The notes beneath the pieces are model-generated. The model had not been told where the DNA came from and made no database searches. It worked only from the letters and a program-made list of their open reading frames with translations. A stretch of 64,000 nucleotides of DNA from an uncultured Pelagibacteraceae bacterium (GTDB lineage: Bacteria > Pseudomonadota > Alphaproteobacteria > Pelagibacterales > Pelagibacteraceae), in assembly GCA_902628195.1 (NCBI GenBank), contig CACOLY010000005.1, positions 1 through 64,000 on the forward strand, read 5' to 3'. Positions 39,131 through 48,949 of the stretch are shown piece after piece. Numbering within the stretch: the stretch's first letter is position 1; every line of letters starts with the position of its first letter. Position numbers and translations under genes: made by a program.

Positions 39131-40108
39131 TTAAGAAATTACAAGAAGATTTAAAACTTTTCTAATAAATTTAGCTTTATATTTAAAAGCCTCTGTTTGA
39201 TAAGGTAAAATTTTTTTAAAATTTGTATCCGTTAATATATATTGTTTTTTTTCATTAATCTTAAGTAAATCTTTTTTAATTAAATATTTACATTTTCTAA
39301 TTATTGTAGCTCGAGGAATTTTTGTCATATCAGAAATTGACATTGCACTAACACCACTTGTTGCACCTAGATTCTTTATTAGAATATTACTAGTGGTAAA
39401 GTGATCTAATGCAGGTTTGTTAATACCACTTTCTAAATGTTTTGAAACATTTAAAACTTGGTTCATAGTTACTGTTCCCCAAATATGAAACGTAGTTAAA
39501 TCTTGCATAAATTTTTGATATCCAATAATCAAAGGTATTTGCATACGATAAAACCATCTCCAACATAATGAAAATCTTTTTTTAATAATTGTTTCAATCA
39601 TTTGAGGATCAAGTTTTTTTGTGTAAAGTTTATCTTTATTCAAAGCTTGTGAAACTAAATATATATATTTTGAGGAAAATTTTATCTGGTTTTCGGGTTT
39701 GACAAAAGGAAATGCTCTTCTATCAATTATGATCTTTTTTTTACTACGACTTATTACCCCATCTCTTTCAAGCTCTAAAACTTTTCTCCTTACAGTTTCT
39801 TTTGGTAAATCTAATTTTTCACAAAGTTCTGTAATACTGAATTTTTCAATTTGTTGATAAGATTTTGAATAATATTCGTCATAGCTATATTGAATTTGCA
39901 TTTGGTCGTAAAATTGAAGAGTTTTTTCAATCAATGAAATTACTACCATATACTTGTAATGATCGTTAAAAGACCAGTAGACATTATTCATCCAATTCCA
40001 TTGATGAAATATCCATTCTTTACTTAGATCAGAATAGTTTCCCATGATGGAACTATAAACCTGCTCATCAGTAAGTGTTTTGGTAAAATCTATTTCTTGA
40101 ATGCCCAT
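39131..40108 (-). CDS. Putative transcriptional regulator with two winged-helix-like segments
   Basis: FSITELCEKLDLPKETVRRKVLELERDGVISRSKKKIIID and MSISDMTKIPRATIIRKCKYLIKKDLLKINEKKQYILTD. Confidence 0.65.
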   Translation of the reverse strand: MGIQEIDFTKTLTDEQVYSSIMGNYSDLSKEWIFHQWNWMNNVYWSFNDHYKYMVVISLIEKTLQFYDQMQIQYSYDEYYSKSYQQIEKFSITELCEKLDLPKETVRRKVLELERDGVISRSKKKIIIDRRAFPFVKPENQIKFSSKYIYLVSQALNKDKLYTKKLDPQMIETIIKKRFSLCWRWFYRMQIPLIIGYQKFMQDLTTFHIWGTVTMNQVLNVSKHLESGINKPALDHFTTSNILIKNLGATSGVSAMSISDMTKIPRATIIRKCKYLIKKDLLKINEKKQYILTDTNFKKILPYQTEAFKYKAKFIRKVLNLLVIS

Positions 40109-40219
40109 AAAATTTTTTTTACGAGTAGAAACCCATTATGGACAGTTGTCAATCCAAAAGTGACCCAAATTGAACTTTGAAAAAATTGAAGCTTTAAGAG
40201 TTTCATGTTTTATTTAGTT

Positions 40220-40450
40220 ATGGATAATAAAGGCTTTGCAGAAATAAAAACTAATATCGAGACCCCAAATGGTAATAGTTTTACTGAAAAGCCTTTAAAA
40301 ACAAATCAAATTAGGCCCAATAGAGTCGATATAAATGTTTTAAAATCCAAACTTCAACAATCTGAGAGCAGAGAATTTAAAAAGAATGTTTATGTATTAT
40401 CAACTCTAGTAGTGGGGCTTGGGGTTTTAGGAATTTATCTATCCTTATAG
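40220..40450 (+). CDS. Small tail-anchored membrane protein (paralogue 1)
   Basis: C-terminal TM VYVLSTLVVGLGVLGIYLSL preceded by DINVLKSKLQQSE; similar to the next ORF. Confidence 0.6.
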   Translation: MDNKGFAEIKTNIETPNGNSFTEKPLKTNQIRPNRVDINVLKSKLQQSESREFKKNVYVLSTLVVGLGVLGIYLSL

Positions 40451-40491
40451 GAAAATTTGCAAATATTTCACTTCCATGATTAAATAATTTT

Positions 40492-40698
40492 GTGAAAAAT
40501 TTAAGCACATCAGTTCGTAATAGGTTAATTTCCCGATATCTAGATAATGATATTCCTAAGGCTCAAACTAAGAGTACTGACATTAATGTTCTTTTAAATA
40601 GAGTTAAATCAAATCAAAAAAATGAGAAAAGAAAAAAATTATATTTCTCTGCAGCAGCATCTACAGGTTTAATTCTTTTCGGATTGATAATTTTTTAA
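40492..40698 (+). CDS. Small tail-anchored membrane protein (paralogue 2)
   Basis: GTG start; TDINVLLNRVKSNQKNEKRKKLYFSAAASTGLILFGLIIF matches paralogue 1 in order and spacing. Confidence 0.6.
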   Translation: MKNLSTSVRNRLISRYLDNDIPKAQTKSTDINVLLNRVKSNQKNEKRKKLYFSAAASTGLILFGLIIF

Positions 40699-42210
40699 TT
40701 AACTGTAAAAAAATTTATCTTTAATTTGCTTCAAAAAAATTAAAAAACAAAGATAATCAAAAGGAAATCTGTGTCTTGCTATTTCACCATCTTCAAAAAT
40801 AACAAAAGCGGAAAAAATAAAAATAAAGGTAAATAACCAAAAGTTAATTATAATTGTTTCCCTATCTTTTTTATCAAATAAACTTTTTATTAAAAAAAAT
40901 AATAGTATTATATAAACAATCACTAATAAAAAGTTAGTATATTGAAGAGAATAAATAATTTTTTCTTTGTAATTTAAAGGTCCCGTATCTAAAGATTTAA
41001 AAGGTTGTCCATCTATTGTATAAACTGTTTTCCAATCAAACTCATATTCATAAATACATATTGGGGTCAATTTTATACAATCTGAGATTTTTATTAAATA
41101 ACTCATTTTATCAGCATTATGTTTTGTAAAATTAAAGTAATCACTTGAAGTAAAAAGGTGTCTTGTAATTGAATTAATTATATTCACTATAATTAACAAA
41201 GGCTGTTCTTTGAGAACTAATAAAAAATCTTTTTTTCTATATTTATCAACTTCGAAAAATACCTCATTAAAAGAAGTATTAGAATTCAACAATTTATTAT
41301 CATTATTCGATTCGTAATTGAGGTAATTTTTATAAAATTTTGCACCTGAATTAATTTTTACATCATACAATATTGAAGTTTTTTCTTTAAATTTTTGATA
41401 ATTTTGATGGGATCCAAAAGTTAAATCTCTTATTTTTTTATGACGATTCGGATCATCCATTTCTTTAACATATTCAATTTTTTGATTTAAATGCTCATAT
41501 AGAGATGTCGTATTGATAGCAAATTTATCAAATAAGATTAAATTTTTTACGTAAAAAGGCATTACAATAATTGTGAATATAAAAAATAATATTAATTTAT
41601 TTAAAATATTAAAATTTTTTTGAATGATGATTATTAGAATATACCCCCAAACAATATGAAATGTTTCTCTTGTAAGGCAAAGTAAAGATAAACTTAAAGA
41701 TAAATATAAAATATATTTTAAAGAGTTAGGTGTTTTTAAAATTCTTATAGTTGAATAGAATAACCAAAGAAGAAGAAAAAAAGTAATATATTCTTTGTAA
41801 AGGTGGTTTTCATATAAGATAGTGGTTGGTAATATCATTAATACTGCAGATAATGAAAAAGAAAAATTTTCTGAAAAATTAAAGTTTTTTGAAATCAAAT
41901 AAATCAATACAAAAGATAAAAATCCGATTATCAAATATATGAATTGAATGATTAAAAGATAATGATCTGAAAATTTTATCATAAGGCCAACAAATAAGTT
42001 TAAGAATGGTGCTTGCCAGTGATTAAAATAAATAGAATTCAAAAGATCATTTTCTAATAAATCTTTAGGAATAAACTGCCAATAAATATCAATAGTCCAA
42101 TTATCAAAAGTTATATTAAGAAAATTTAAATAAACAAATCTTGATATTATAAAAATTAAAAAAAGATAAGTAATTTTATGTGATAGAAAATTTGTTTTTT
42201 TTAATTCCAT
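40699..42210 (-). CDS. Polytopic membrane protein, probable GT-C-type (ArnT/PMT-like) glycosyltransferase
   Basis: Multiple TM segments; NHWQAPFLNLFVGLMIKFSDHYLLIIQ; next to a GT2 glycosyltransferase. Confidence 0.6.
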   Translation of the reverse strand: MELKKTNFLSHKITYLFLIFIISRFVYLNFLNITFDNWTIDIYWQFIPKDLLENDLLNSIYFNHWQAPFLNLFVGLMIKFSDHYLLIIQFIYLIIGFLSFVLIYLISKNFNFSENFSFSLSAVLMILPTTILYENHLYKEYITFFLLLWLFYSTIRILKTPNSLKYILYLSLSLSLLCLTRETFHIVWGYILIIIIQKNFNILNKLILFFIFTIIVMPFYVKNLILFDKFAINTTSLYEHLNQKIEYVKEMDDPNRHKKIRDLTFGSHQNYQKFKEKTSILYDVKINSGAKFYKNYLNYESNNDNKLLNSNTSFNEVFFEVDKYRKKDFLLVLKEQPLLIIVNIINSITRHLFTSSDYFNFTKHNADKMSYLIKISDCIKLTPICIYEYEFDWKTVYTIDGQPFKSLDTGPLNYKEKIIYSLQYTNFLLVIVYIILLFFLIKSLFDKKDRETIIINFWLFTFIFIFSAFVIFEDGEIARHRFPFDYLCFLIFLKQIKDKFFYS

Positions 42211-42221
42211 TCTGAAATAAA

Positions 42222-42947
42222 TTAATATCTATAAAATTTTATCATCATTAAACTTAATAATATCTTAATTGAATCTTTAAAAAAACTTATCTTTCCTTGA
42301 GTTTTGTGTTCCCAAATCACAGGTAGCTCAGTAATAGCAAGCTTCATTTTTTTTGAAATAATACAAATTTCTAAATCATGCATATAACCGTTAGTTTTAA
42401 TTTTAGAAAAAATTTTTTTTGCTATGTTTGATTTATATAATTTAAAGCCACACTGTGTGTCTGAAATTTTAACATTAAACATAAGAGAAATAGCAAACCT
42501 AAAAATAGCTCCTATTATTTCCCTACTTTTAATTTTCTTTACTTGAGAATTAGAATGATTTCTAGATGCAAAATAAATCATATTTCCTTTATTTATGTAA
42601 TCTTTTTTTATCCATCTAAGTATTTGAAAATTTGAGACTGAACAATCAGAGTCCGTTGTAAGTACCCATTTTTTTGTTGAATTTAACACGCCAGATTTTA
42701 ACGCAAAACCTTTACCTTTATTAACTTTATAACTTATAATCTTATATTGAATTTTCGAGTTTTTATTCAGTTTTATGAACTTATTAATTTTTTGTTTTGA
42801 ATTATCAAAACTTCCATCATCAACAAAAATATATTCTTTATTAATTTGACGTGTTTTTTTATTAAATTTCTTTATATCTTGAAAAATGTTAAACAATCTT
42901 TTTTCCTCATTAAAGATCGGGTATATTATTGATAAGTTTTTAATCAT
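42222..42947 (-). CDS. GT2 glycosyltransferase (dolichyl/polyprenyl-phosphate glucosyltransferase-like)
   Basis: LSIIYPIFNEEKRLFNIFQDI, YIFVDDGSFDNS, GKGFALKSGVL, LTTDSDCS, DTQCGFKLYKS. Confidence 0.87.
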   Translation of the reverse strand: MIKNLSIIYPIFNEEKRLFNIFQDIKKFNKKTRQINKEYIFVDDGSFDNSKQKINKFIKLNKNSKIQYKIISYKVNKGKGFALKSGVLNSTKKWVLTTDSDCSVSNFQILRWIKKDYINKGNMIYFASRNHSNSQVKKIKSREIIGAIFRFAISLMFNVKISDTQCGFKLYKSNIAKKIFSKIKTNGYMHDLEICIISKKMKLAITELPVIWEHKTQGKISFFKDSIKILLSLMMIKFYRY

Positions 42948-42998
42948 AATGATTTAAGTAATCATTTTTATATATAAAAAAGTATTTATTGTAAAAAA

Positions 42999-43027
42999 TT
43001 GATTGTATCAGGGTATTTTTCTATTAT
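42999..43027 (+). promoter_or_regulatory. Candidate sigma70 promoter for tRNA-Met (TTGATT-N17-TATTAT)
   Basis: Boxes at 42999-43004 and 43022-43027 with 17-nt spacer; tRNA begins 20 nt downstream. Confidence 0.5.
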
Positions 43028-43046
43028 ATATCTTCATTTACTATAT

Positions 43047-43123
43047 GGCGGGGTAGCTCAGTTGGTTAGAGCGCGGGACTCATAAGCCCGAGGTCAGTGG
43101 TTCGATCCCACTTCCCGCTACCA
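43047..43123 (+). tRNA. tRNA-Met (anticodon CAT), CCA encoded
   Basis: ggcgggg acceptor pairs with tcccgct; D-arm tagctcagttggttaga; anticodon loop ctcataa; T-arm ggttcgatcc; ends acca. Confidence 0.93.
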
Positions 43124-43144
43124 TAAATCATTAGTTAAAAATAT

Positions 43145-44197
43145 TTATTTAACAAATGTATCATTAAATTGACTTGATACTCTTACAAAAGTTGTACATT
43201 TGCTTAATTGTTTTAAAGATGGTGCACCAACATATGTGCAGCTACTTCTTACTCCACCAAGAATATTTAATATGGTGTCATTAATTTTTCCTCTGTATTT
43301 TACTCTTACTGTTCTACCCTCACTACTTCTATAATTTGACAATCCACCATAATGTTTTTTATTTGCAACTTCAGAACTTGACCCATAAAATTCAATATAT
43401 TTAGATCCGTTTACTTTTATTAATTTACCTTTTCCTTCATCATGACCAGCTAACATACCACCTAACATAACAAAATCTGCGCCTCCACCAAATCCTTTGG
43501 CAACATCACCTGGGCAAGTACAACCTCCATCTGCAATTACATGCGCTCCAAGACCATGCGCTGCATCCGCACATTCTATAACTGCACTTAATTGTGGATA
43601 ACCAACTCCAGTTTGAATTCTTGTGGTACAGACACTTCCCGGACCTATTCCAACTTTTACAATATCTGCTCCACTAAGAACCAGTTCTTGTGTCATATCA
43701 GCAGTTACAACGTTCCCAGCTATTATTGTTTTGGTAGGGTATTTATCTCTTACGGATTTAACAAAATTAGTAAAATGTTCTGAATACCCGTTAGCAACAT
43801 CAATACAAATAAATTTAAAAAAACTAAATTCTTTCAACACTTTATCTAAATTTCGAAAATCTTCTTTTTTAATACCTACGCTCAGAGCGATATTAGAATA
43901 GATTTTTTTGATATTTCTATTTTGTTTAATTTTTTTAATATCATGTTGTTTTGTTAAGCATGTAATCATTCCATATTCATTTAATTTTTCAGCAATACTT
44001 AATTCTCCGACACCATCCATATTCGCTGCCATTATAGGAATTCCAGACCATTCATTTTTACTATATTTAAAACGATAAGTTCTAAGGAGGTTTACATCTT
44101 TACGACTTTTTAATGTACTTCTTTTAGGTCTAAATAGTACATCGGAATAATCTAGTTTTAGCTCTTCTTCTATTCTCACAAAAAAAGAAACTACCAA
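43145..44197 (-). CDS. guaC: GMP reductase (IMPDH/GMPR family)
   Basis: LDYSDVLFRPKRSTLKSRKDV, GADIVKVGIGPGSVCTTRIQTGVGYPQLSAVIECADAAHGLGAHVIADGGC, FVMLGGMLAGHDE, SCTYVGA. Confidence 0.92.
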   Translation of the reverse strand: MVVSFFVRIEEELKLDYSDVLFRPKRSTLKSRKDVNLLRTYRFKYSKNEWSGIPIMAANMDGVGELSIAEKLNEYGMITCLTKQHDIKKIKQNRNIKKIYSNIALSVGIKKEDFRNLDKVLKEFSFFKFICIDVANGYSEHFTNFVKSVRDKYPTKTIIAGNVVTADMTQELVLSGADIVKVGIGPGSVCTTRIQTGVGYPQLSAVIECADAAHGLGAHVIADGGCTCPGDVAKGFGGGADFVMLGGMLAGHDEGKGKLIKVNGSKYIEFYGSSSEVANKKHYGGLSNYRSSEGRTVRVKYRGKINDTILNILGGVRSSCTYVGAPSLKQLSKCTTFVRVSSQFNDTFVK

Positions 44198-44318
44198 CCA
44201 AAATCATTATTTCAATTAAATTATTAGTTGTGGATAAGTATTGAAACGAAACTTAAAACTAATATAAATCAACATTAATCTTAATTATTAGATAAGAATT
44301 ATGTGAGACATGTGCGAT

Positions 44319-46430
44319 ATGAGAAAAACTATTCTTTTTTGTTTAATTTTCTTTTTTACATTTTTATCTAATTCTTTCGCTAATTTACAATTTAAACAAT
44401 CAAAAGATATTTCTGATGATACTGATGATTTAAGAGGAATTTTTATAAAACCAGATGGAACAAGGGTATATGTTACTTCTGATGATGCAACTCCTACAGT
44501 TATCGAATATACATTAAATGTTCCATTTGATATTAGTACTGCAACTAAAACTTCTCAAACTAACCTTTTAGTGTCTGGTGGGGCTGCTATGGATAAGCCC
44601 CATGCAATAGAATTTAAACCAGATGGGAAAGTCATGTATGTAATTCATAGTAATTCAGGCTCGGTCGGTGTAGAACAGTTTAATCTTACCACTGCCTGGG
44701 ATACTCAAACTTTATCATATGATGCTAGCTTGAGTATTTCTGATGATGTTCAGATAAGAGCTCTAGCTTTTAAATCTGATGGCTCTCGTGTGTATATCGC
44801 GCAACGAGATCATGGAAAAGTCAAACAATTTGATTTACCAACACCATGGGACTTATCGAGTGCAACCAATAAAGTAGAGTCAAATTCTTTTACAGGTGAA
44901 GAAAATAATTTAAGAAATATACAATTTAGTTCAGATGGAACCTTTATGTATTTAGGTGGAAATGGGGGAGACGATATTAATAGATATAAACTGCCTACTG
45001 CATGGGATATAGGCACAATTACGCATGAAACTACTTTTTCAATTAGCTCACAAACAGGTGAGATGCGAGGATTTAAGTTTTCAGCTAATTTTACAAAACT
45101 ATATGTTACTGGAGATGACGGAAGTAGTTCAGGTGATAATGTAATTTATGAATATGATGTTGATTGTGCTGGAACTATAACTTGTCTTGATGCATCAACT
45201 AATGCTGATGTAAAAGCTATCATTGAAGCTAATGTAGAGTTATCTAAAAGAATCATAAGGAATAATATACTTCCAGTGTTTCATAGAACTGAATGGCTTA
45301 GAAGACATAAAAATAAAGATAATCTTACAAATTTGAATGCTGAAATTGATTTTACAAATCAAAAAATTGCAAAATTAGTAAGCAATTTAGAAACTTTTAA
45401 AAAAGAAAAAGATAGAACTTACAATAGTGATGATTGGTTTCAATGGAGTGAGGGTAGAGTAAGTTTAGGTAAAAGACATGCAATAGATACTTCATCTAGA
45501 GATATTCACACATATGGTATTTCAATTGGCGCCGATAAAATTAAGGATGAAGATAGAGATACAATGTATGGTTATGTTTTTCAATATGGAAATGATAATA
45601 TTGAAATTGGTGGCCAAGGCACAGGATTAGATACAGATTCTTATAGTTTAGCTCTTTATGGAACAAATATTGGAGAAGATGATTTTTTTACAGATGGGAT
45701 TATTGGGTTAAGCTTATTAGATATTGACCATACGAGAGTTACTTATGGCAATACTCTCAAAGGAAATAGAGAAGGACAGCAAATTTATGGGTCAGTAAAT
45801 TTTGGAAAAAGATTACATCATGAAGAAATAAATTTAAATCCAGGAATAAAATTAGATCTTGGTTATACTAAACTTAAAGCTTTTAGAGAAAAAACAACAT
45901 TAGGTGGTAATTTAGCGGATACTTTAATTTATCGAGATCAAAATATAAAAACTGCCCTAGCTACGATCGGAGTACTTTTTGATAATACAGATAAAAGGGA
46001 AGATAAAATAATTAATCATCATGGAAGATTAGAATATGTAGGAGATTTAAGTCCATCCTCAAATGCAGAATTTTATTTTGTTAACAGTCAAAGTACTATC
46101 TATAAATACAAAACAAATAACGAGTCAAAACATAATTACAGAATTGGATATGGTTTTGATATAACATCAATAAGTGGTTGGTCAGTGGTTACAAATTTTG
46201 AAAGATTTGGTGCAAGTGGGAAAGGTTATAGTAATGAATTTTATATATCTTTAGGATATGTACCGATAGATGATACAAAATTTACATTTCAATTAAATGA
46301 TTTCAAAAATGCTGGTTTAGATTTTATTAAAAAAGTAAATGAACTAGATTTAAAAATAAGTACAAATTATGATTTTTTTAGTATTACACCTAATTACAAT
46401 GCAAATATTTCAATAAGTAATAGTTTTTAA
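44319..46430 (+). CDS. Secreted propeller-like repeat protein with C-terminal autotransporter/OM beta-barrel
   Basis: Signal peptide MRKTILFCLIFFFTFLSNSFA; repeats such as LRGIFIKPDGTRVYVTSDD, LRNIQFSSDGTFMYLGGNG, MRGFKFSANFTKLYVTGDD; C-terminal beta-rich barrel ending in Phe. Confidence 0.8.
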   Translation: MRKTILFCLIFFFTFLSNSFANLQFKQSKDISDDTDDLRGIFIKPDGTRVYVTSDDATPTVIEYTLNVPFDISTATKTSQTNLLVSGGAAMDKPHAIEFKPDGKVMYVIHSNSGSVGVEQFNLTTAWDTQTLSYDASLSISDDVQIRALAFKSDGSRVYIAQRDHGKVKQFDLPTPWDLSSATNKVESNSFTGEENNLRNIQFSSDGTFMYLGGNGGDDINRYKLPTAWDIGTITHETTFSISSQTGEMRGFKFSANFTKLYVTGDDGSSSGDNVIYEYDVDCAGTITCLDASTNADVKAIIEANVELSKRIIRNNILPVFHRTEWLRRHKNKDNLTNLNAEIDFTNQKIAKLVSNLETFKKEKDRTYNSDDWFQWSEGRVSLGKRHAIDTSSRDIHTYGISIGADKIKDEDRDTMYGYVFQYGNDNIEIGGQGTGLDTDSYSLALYGTNIGEDDFFTDGIIGLSLLDIDHTRVTYGNTLKGNREGQQIYGSVNFGKRLHHEEINLNPGIKLDLGYTKLKAFREKTTLGGNLADTLIYRDQNIKTALATIGVLFDNTDKREDKIINHHGRLEYVGDLSPSSNAEFYFVNSQSTIYKYKTNNESKHNYRIGYGFDITSISGWSVVTNFERFGASGKGYSNEFYISLGYVPIDDTKFTFQLNDFKNAGLDFIKKVNELDLKISTNYDFFSITPNYNANISISNSF

Positions 46431-46440
46431 TACTTCTCTT

Positions 46441-46968
46441 TTAATGTCCTGGAAATTCAATTAAATTTTCAATTTTGTAACCTTTTTTTTTTAAAGTTTC
46501 ACATCCACCTAGATCAAATAAGTTAATTACAAAGATAAAAGCTGAAACTTTGGCCTTTGACATTTCAACTAATTTAGCTGCAGCTTCAGCTGTACCACCA
46601 GTTGCAATCAAATCGTCAATAATTAATACATTTTCATTTATATTTATAGAATCTTTATGCACTTCAATAGTTGCTGTTCCATATTCCAATTCAAAGTCTA
46701 TTGAATGGACATCAGCTGGTAGTTTATTCTTTTTTCTTAACATAATAAAAGGTTTTTTTAAAATGTATGAAACTGCTGATGCAAAAACAAATCCTCTAGA
46801 CTCAATTGCAGCAATTTTATCAAAATTATATTTTTTAGATTTTTCAACTATCTGATTTACACACTCTGAAAAAGCATCTTTATCTTTTATTAGTGTTGTT
46901 ATATCTCTGAAAAGAATTCCTTTTTTTGGATAATCAGGAATTGATCTAATATAATCTTTTAAATCCAT
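46441..46968 (-). CDS. apt: Adenine phosphoribosyltransferase
   Basis: IRSIPDYPKKGILFRDITTLIKD, AAIESRGFVFASAVSYIL, VLIIDDLIATGGTAEAA. Confidence 0.95.
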   Translation of the reverse strand: MDLKDYIRSIPDYPKKGILFRDITTLIKDKDAFSECVNQIVEKSKKYNFDKIAAIESRGFVFASAVSYILKKPFIMLRKKNKLPADVHSIDFELEYGTATIEVHKDSININENVLIIDDLIATGGTAEAAAKLVEMSKAKVSAFIFVINLFDLGGCETLKKKGYKIENLIEFPGH

Positions 46969-47009
46969 ATTAATTTAAGTTATATAAATAAATAAATTAA
47001 ATTTTTAAT

Positions 47010-47882
47010 ATGGCAAATAATAAATTAGCAATCATAGGTGGTAGTGGCCTATACGATGTAGAGGAGTTTAAAAATAGAGAATTATTAGACTTAAAAACAC
47101 CATGGGGAAAGCCTTCTGACCAAATTTTAAAAACAAATTATAATGGAAAAGAGATTTTTTTTTTACCAAGACATGGAAGGGGGCATTTTGTTTCACCTTC
47201 AAACATTAATTTTAGAGCAAATATCGATGCTTTGAAACAATTAGGAGTAACAGACATTGTCTCTGTTTCTGCTGTTGGATCTTTAAAAGAAGATTTGCCT
47301 CCAGGTAAATTTGTAATAGTAGATCAATTTATTGATCGTACTTTCGCTAGAATTAAAACTTTCTTTGATGAAGAAATAGTTGCGCATGTATCTATGGCAC
47401 ATCCAACTTCTGATGGATTGATGAATGCATGTGAAGAAGCAATCAAGAATGAAAAAATTGAATATCAAAGGGGTGGAACTTATGTCGTGATGGAGGGACC
47501 ACAATTTTCTACATTAGCGGAGTCAAATTTATATAGATCATGGAAAGCAGATGTAATTGGAATGACGAATATGCCGGAGGCAAAACTAGCAAGAGAAGCA
47601 GAAATTAGATATGCATCGGTTTCAATGGTTACAGATTATGATTGTTGGCACCCAGATCATGAGAATGTTGATGTTCAACAAGTTATAAAAGTTCTTTTGG
47701 GAAATGCTGCAAAAGCAAAAAATATGATTAAAAATTTAATAGAAAATTTCGAAAAACATATTGATCCAAAAGATCCAACAAATAATTGTTTAGATGTAGC
47801 AATAATAACCGCACCAGAAAAAAGAACTCAAAAAACTATAGATAAACTTAAAACTGTTGCTGGTAGAGTTTTAAATAGATGA
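47010..47882 (+). CDS. mtnP: S-methyl-5'-thioadenosine phosphorylase
   Basis: LAIIGGSGLYDVEEF, FLPRHGRGHFVSPSNINFRANIDALKQLG, YVVMEGPQFSTLAESNLYRSWKADVIGMTNMPEAKLAREAE. Confidence 0.95.
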   Translation: MANNKLAIIGGSGLYDVEEFKNRELLDLKTPWGKPSDQILKTNYNGKEIFFLPRHGRGHFVSPSNINFRANIDALKQLGVTDIVSVSAVGSLKEDLPPGKFVIVDQFIDRTFARIKTFFDEEIVAHVSMAHPTSDGLMNACEEAIKNEKIEYQRGGTYVVMEGPQFSTLAESNLYRSWKADVIGMTNMPEAKLAREAEIRYASVSMVTDYDCWHPDHENVDVQQVIKVLLGNAAKAKNMIKNLIENFEKHIDPKDPTNNCLDVAIITAPEKRTQKTIDKLKTVAGRVLNR

Positions 47883-48949
47883 AAATAGACGGAAAAGAAT
47901 ATAGAACTATATGGTTTGAAAATAGTACTGTAAAAATAATAGATCAAACAAAACTTCCACATCAATTTGTTATAAAGGATTTAAAATCAGTAAATGATGC
48001 GATTAACGCCATTAAAATTATGGAAGTGAGAGGTGCACCTTTAATAGGAGCTACAGCAGCTTATGGATTAGTTTTAGCTATAATTGAAAATAATGATCAG
48101 TCATTTTTAAAAAAATCAGCAGAAAATTTAATTATTTCAAGACCAACAGCTATTAATCTTAAATGGGCAGTTGATAGAATGATGAATAAACTATCAGGCG
48201 TTAATAGTGATAAGATTTTAGAAATAGCTTTAAATGAAGCAAAAGAAATTTGTGAAGAAGATATAAAGTTTTGTGAAAATATAGGATTAAACGGTCTTAA
48301 AATAATTGAGGAAATTTATAATAAAAAAAAAGATACAGTAAATATTTTAACTCATTGTAATGCAGGTTGGCTTGCAACCATTAATTGGGGAACAGCAACT
48401 TCTCCTATTTACCATGCGCACAAAAAAGGAATTCCAGTTCATGTTTGGGCTGATGAAACAAGACCAAGAAACCAGGGAGCCAACTTAACTTCATACGAGT
48501 TAAATGAAGAAGGAATTAAAAATACAATCATCGCAGATAATACTGGTGGAATTTTGATGCAAAGGGGAGAGGTTGATTTATGTATTGTTGGTACAGATAG
48601 AACTTTAGCTAATGGTGATGTTTGTAATAAAGTTGGTACCTACTTAAAAGCATTAGCAGCTCATGATAATAATGTTCCTTTTTATGTAGCTCTCCCAAGC
48701 TCAACAATAGATTGGAAAATTAAAGATCATAAAGATATTCCTATTGAAGAGAGAAACTCTGAAGAACTATCACATGTAGAAGGTTTAGATGAAAAAGGAG
48801 ATCTAAAAAAAATACAAATTTATCCAAAAAAAAGTAAAGCTATGAATTTAGCATTCGATGTAACACCTGCTAAATACGTAACAGGTTTGATTACTGAAAA
48901 AGGTATTTGTGAAGCATCGGAAAAAGGACTTAAAGACTTATTCAAATGA
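47879..48949 (+). CDS. mtnA: S-methyl-5-thioribose-1-phosphate isomerase
   Basis: IKIMEVRGAPLIGATAAYG, RPTAINLKWAVDRM, ILTHCNAGWLATINWGTA, VWADETRPRNQGANLTSYEL. Confidence 0.95.
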   Translation: MKIDGKEYRTIWFENSTVKIIDQTKLPHQFVIKDLKSVNDAINAIKIMEVRGAPLIGATAAYGLVLAIIENNDQSFLKKSAENLIISRPTAINLKWAVDRMMNKLSGVNSDKILEIALNEAKEICEEDIKFCENIGLNGLKIIEEIYNKKKDTVNILTHCNAGWLATINWGTATSPIYHAHKKGIPVHVWADETRPRNQGANLTSYELNEEGIKNTIIADNTGGILMQRGEVDLCIVGTDRTLANGDVCNKVGTYLKALAAHDNNVPFYVALPSSTIDWKIKDHKDIPIEERNSEELSHVEGLDEKGDLKKIQIYPKKSKAMNLAFDVTPAKYVTGLITEKGICEASEKGLKDLFK

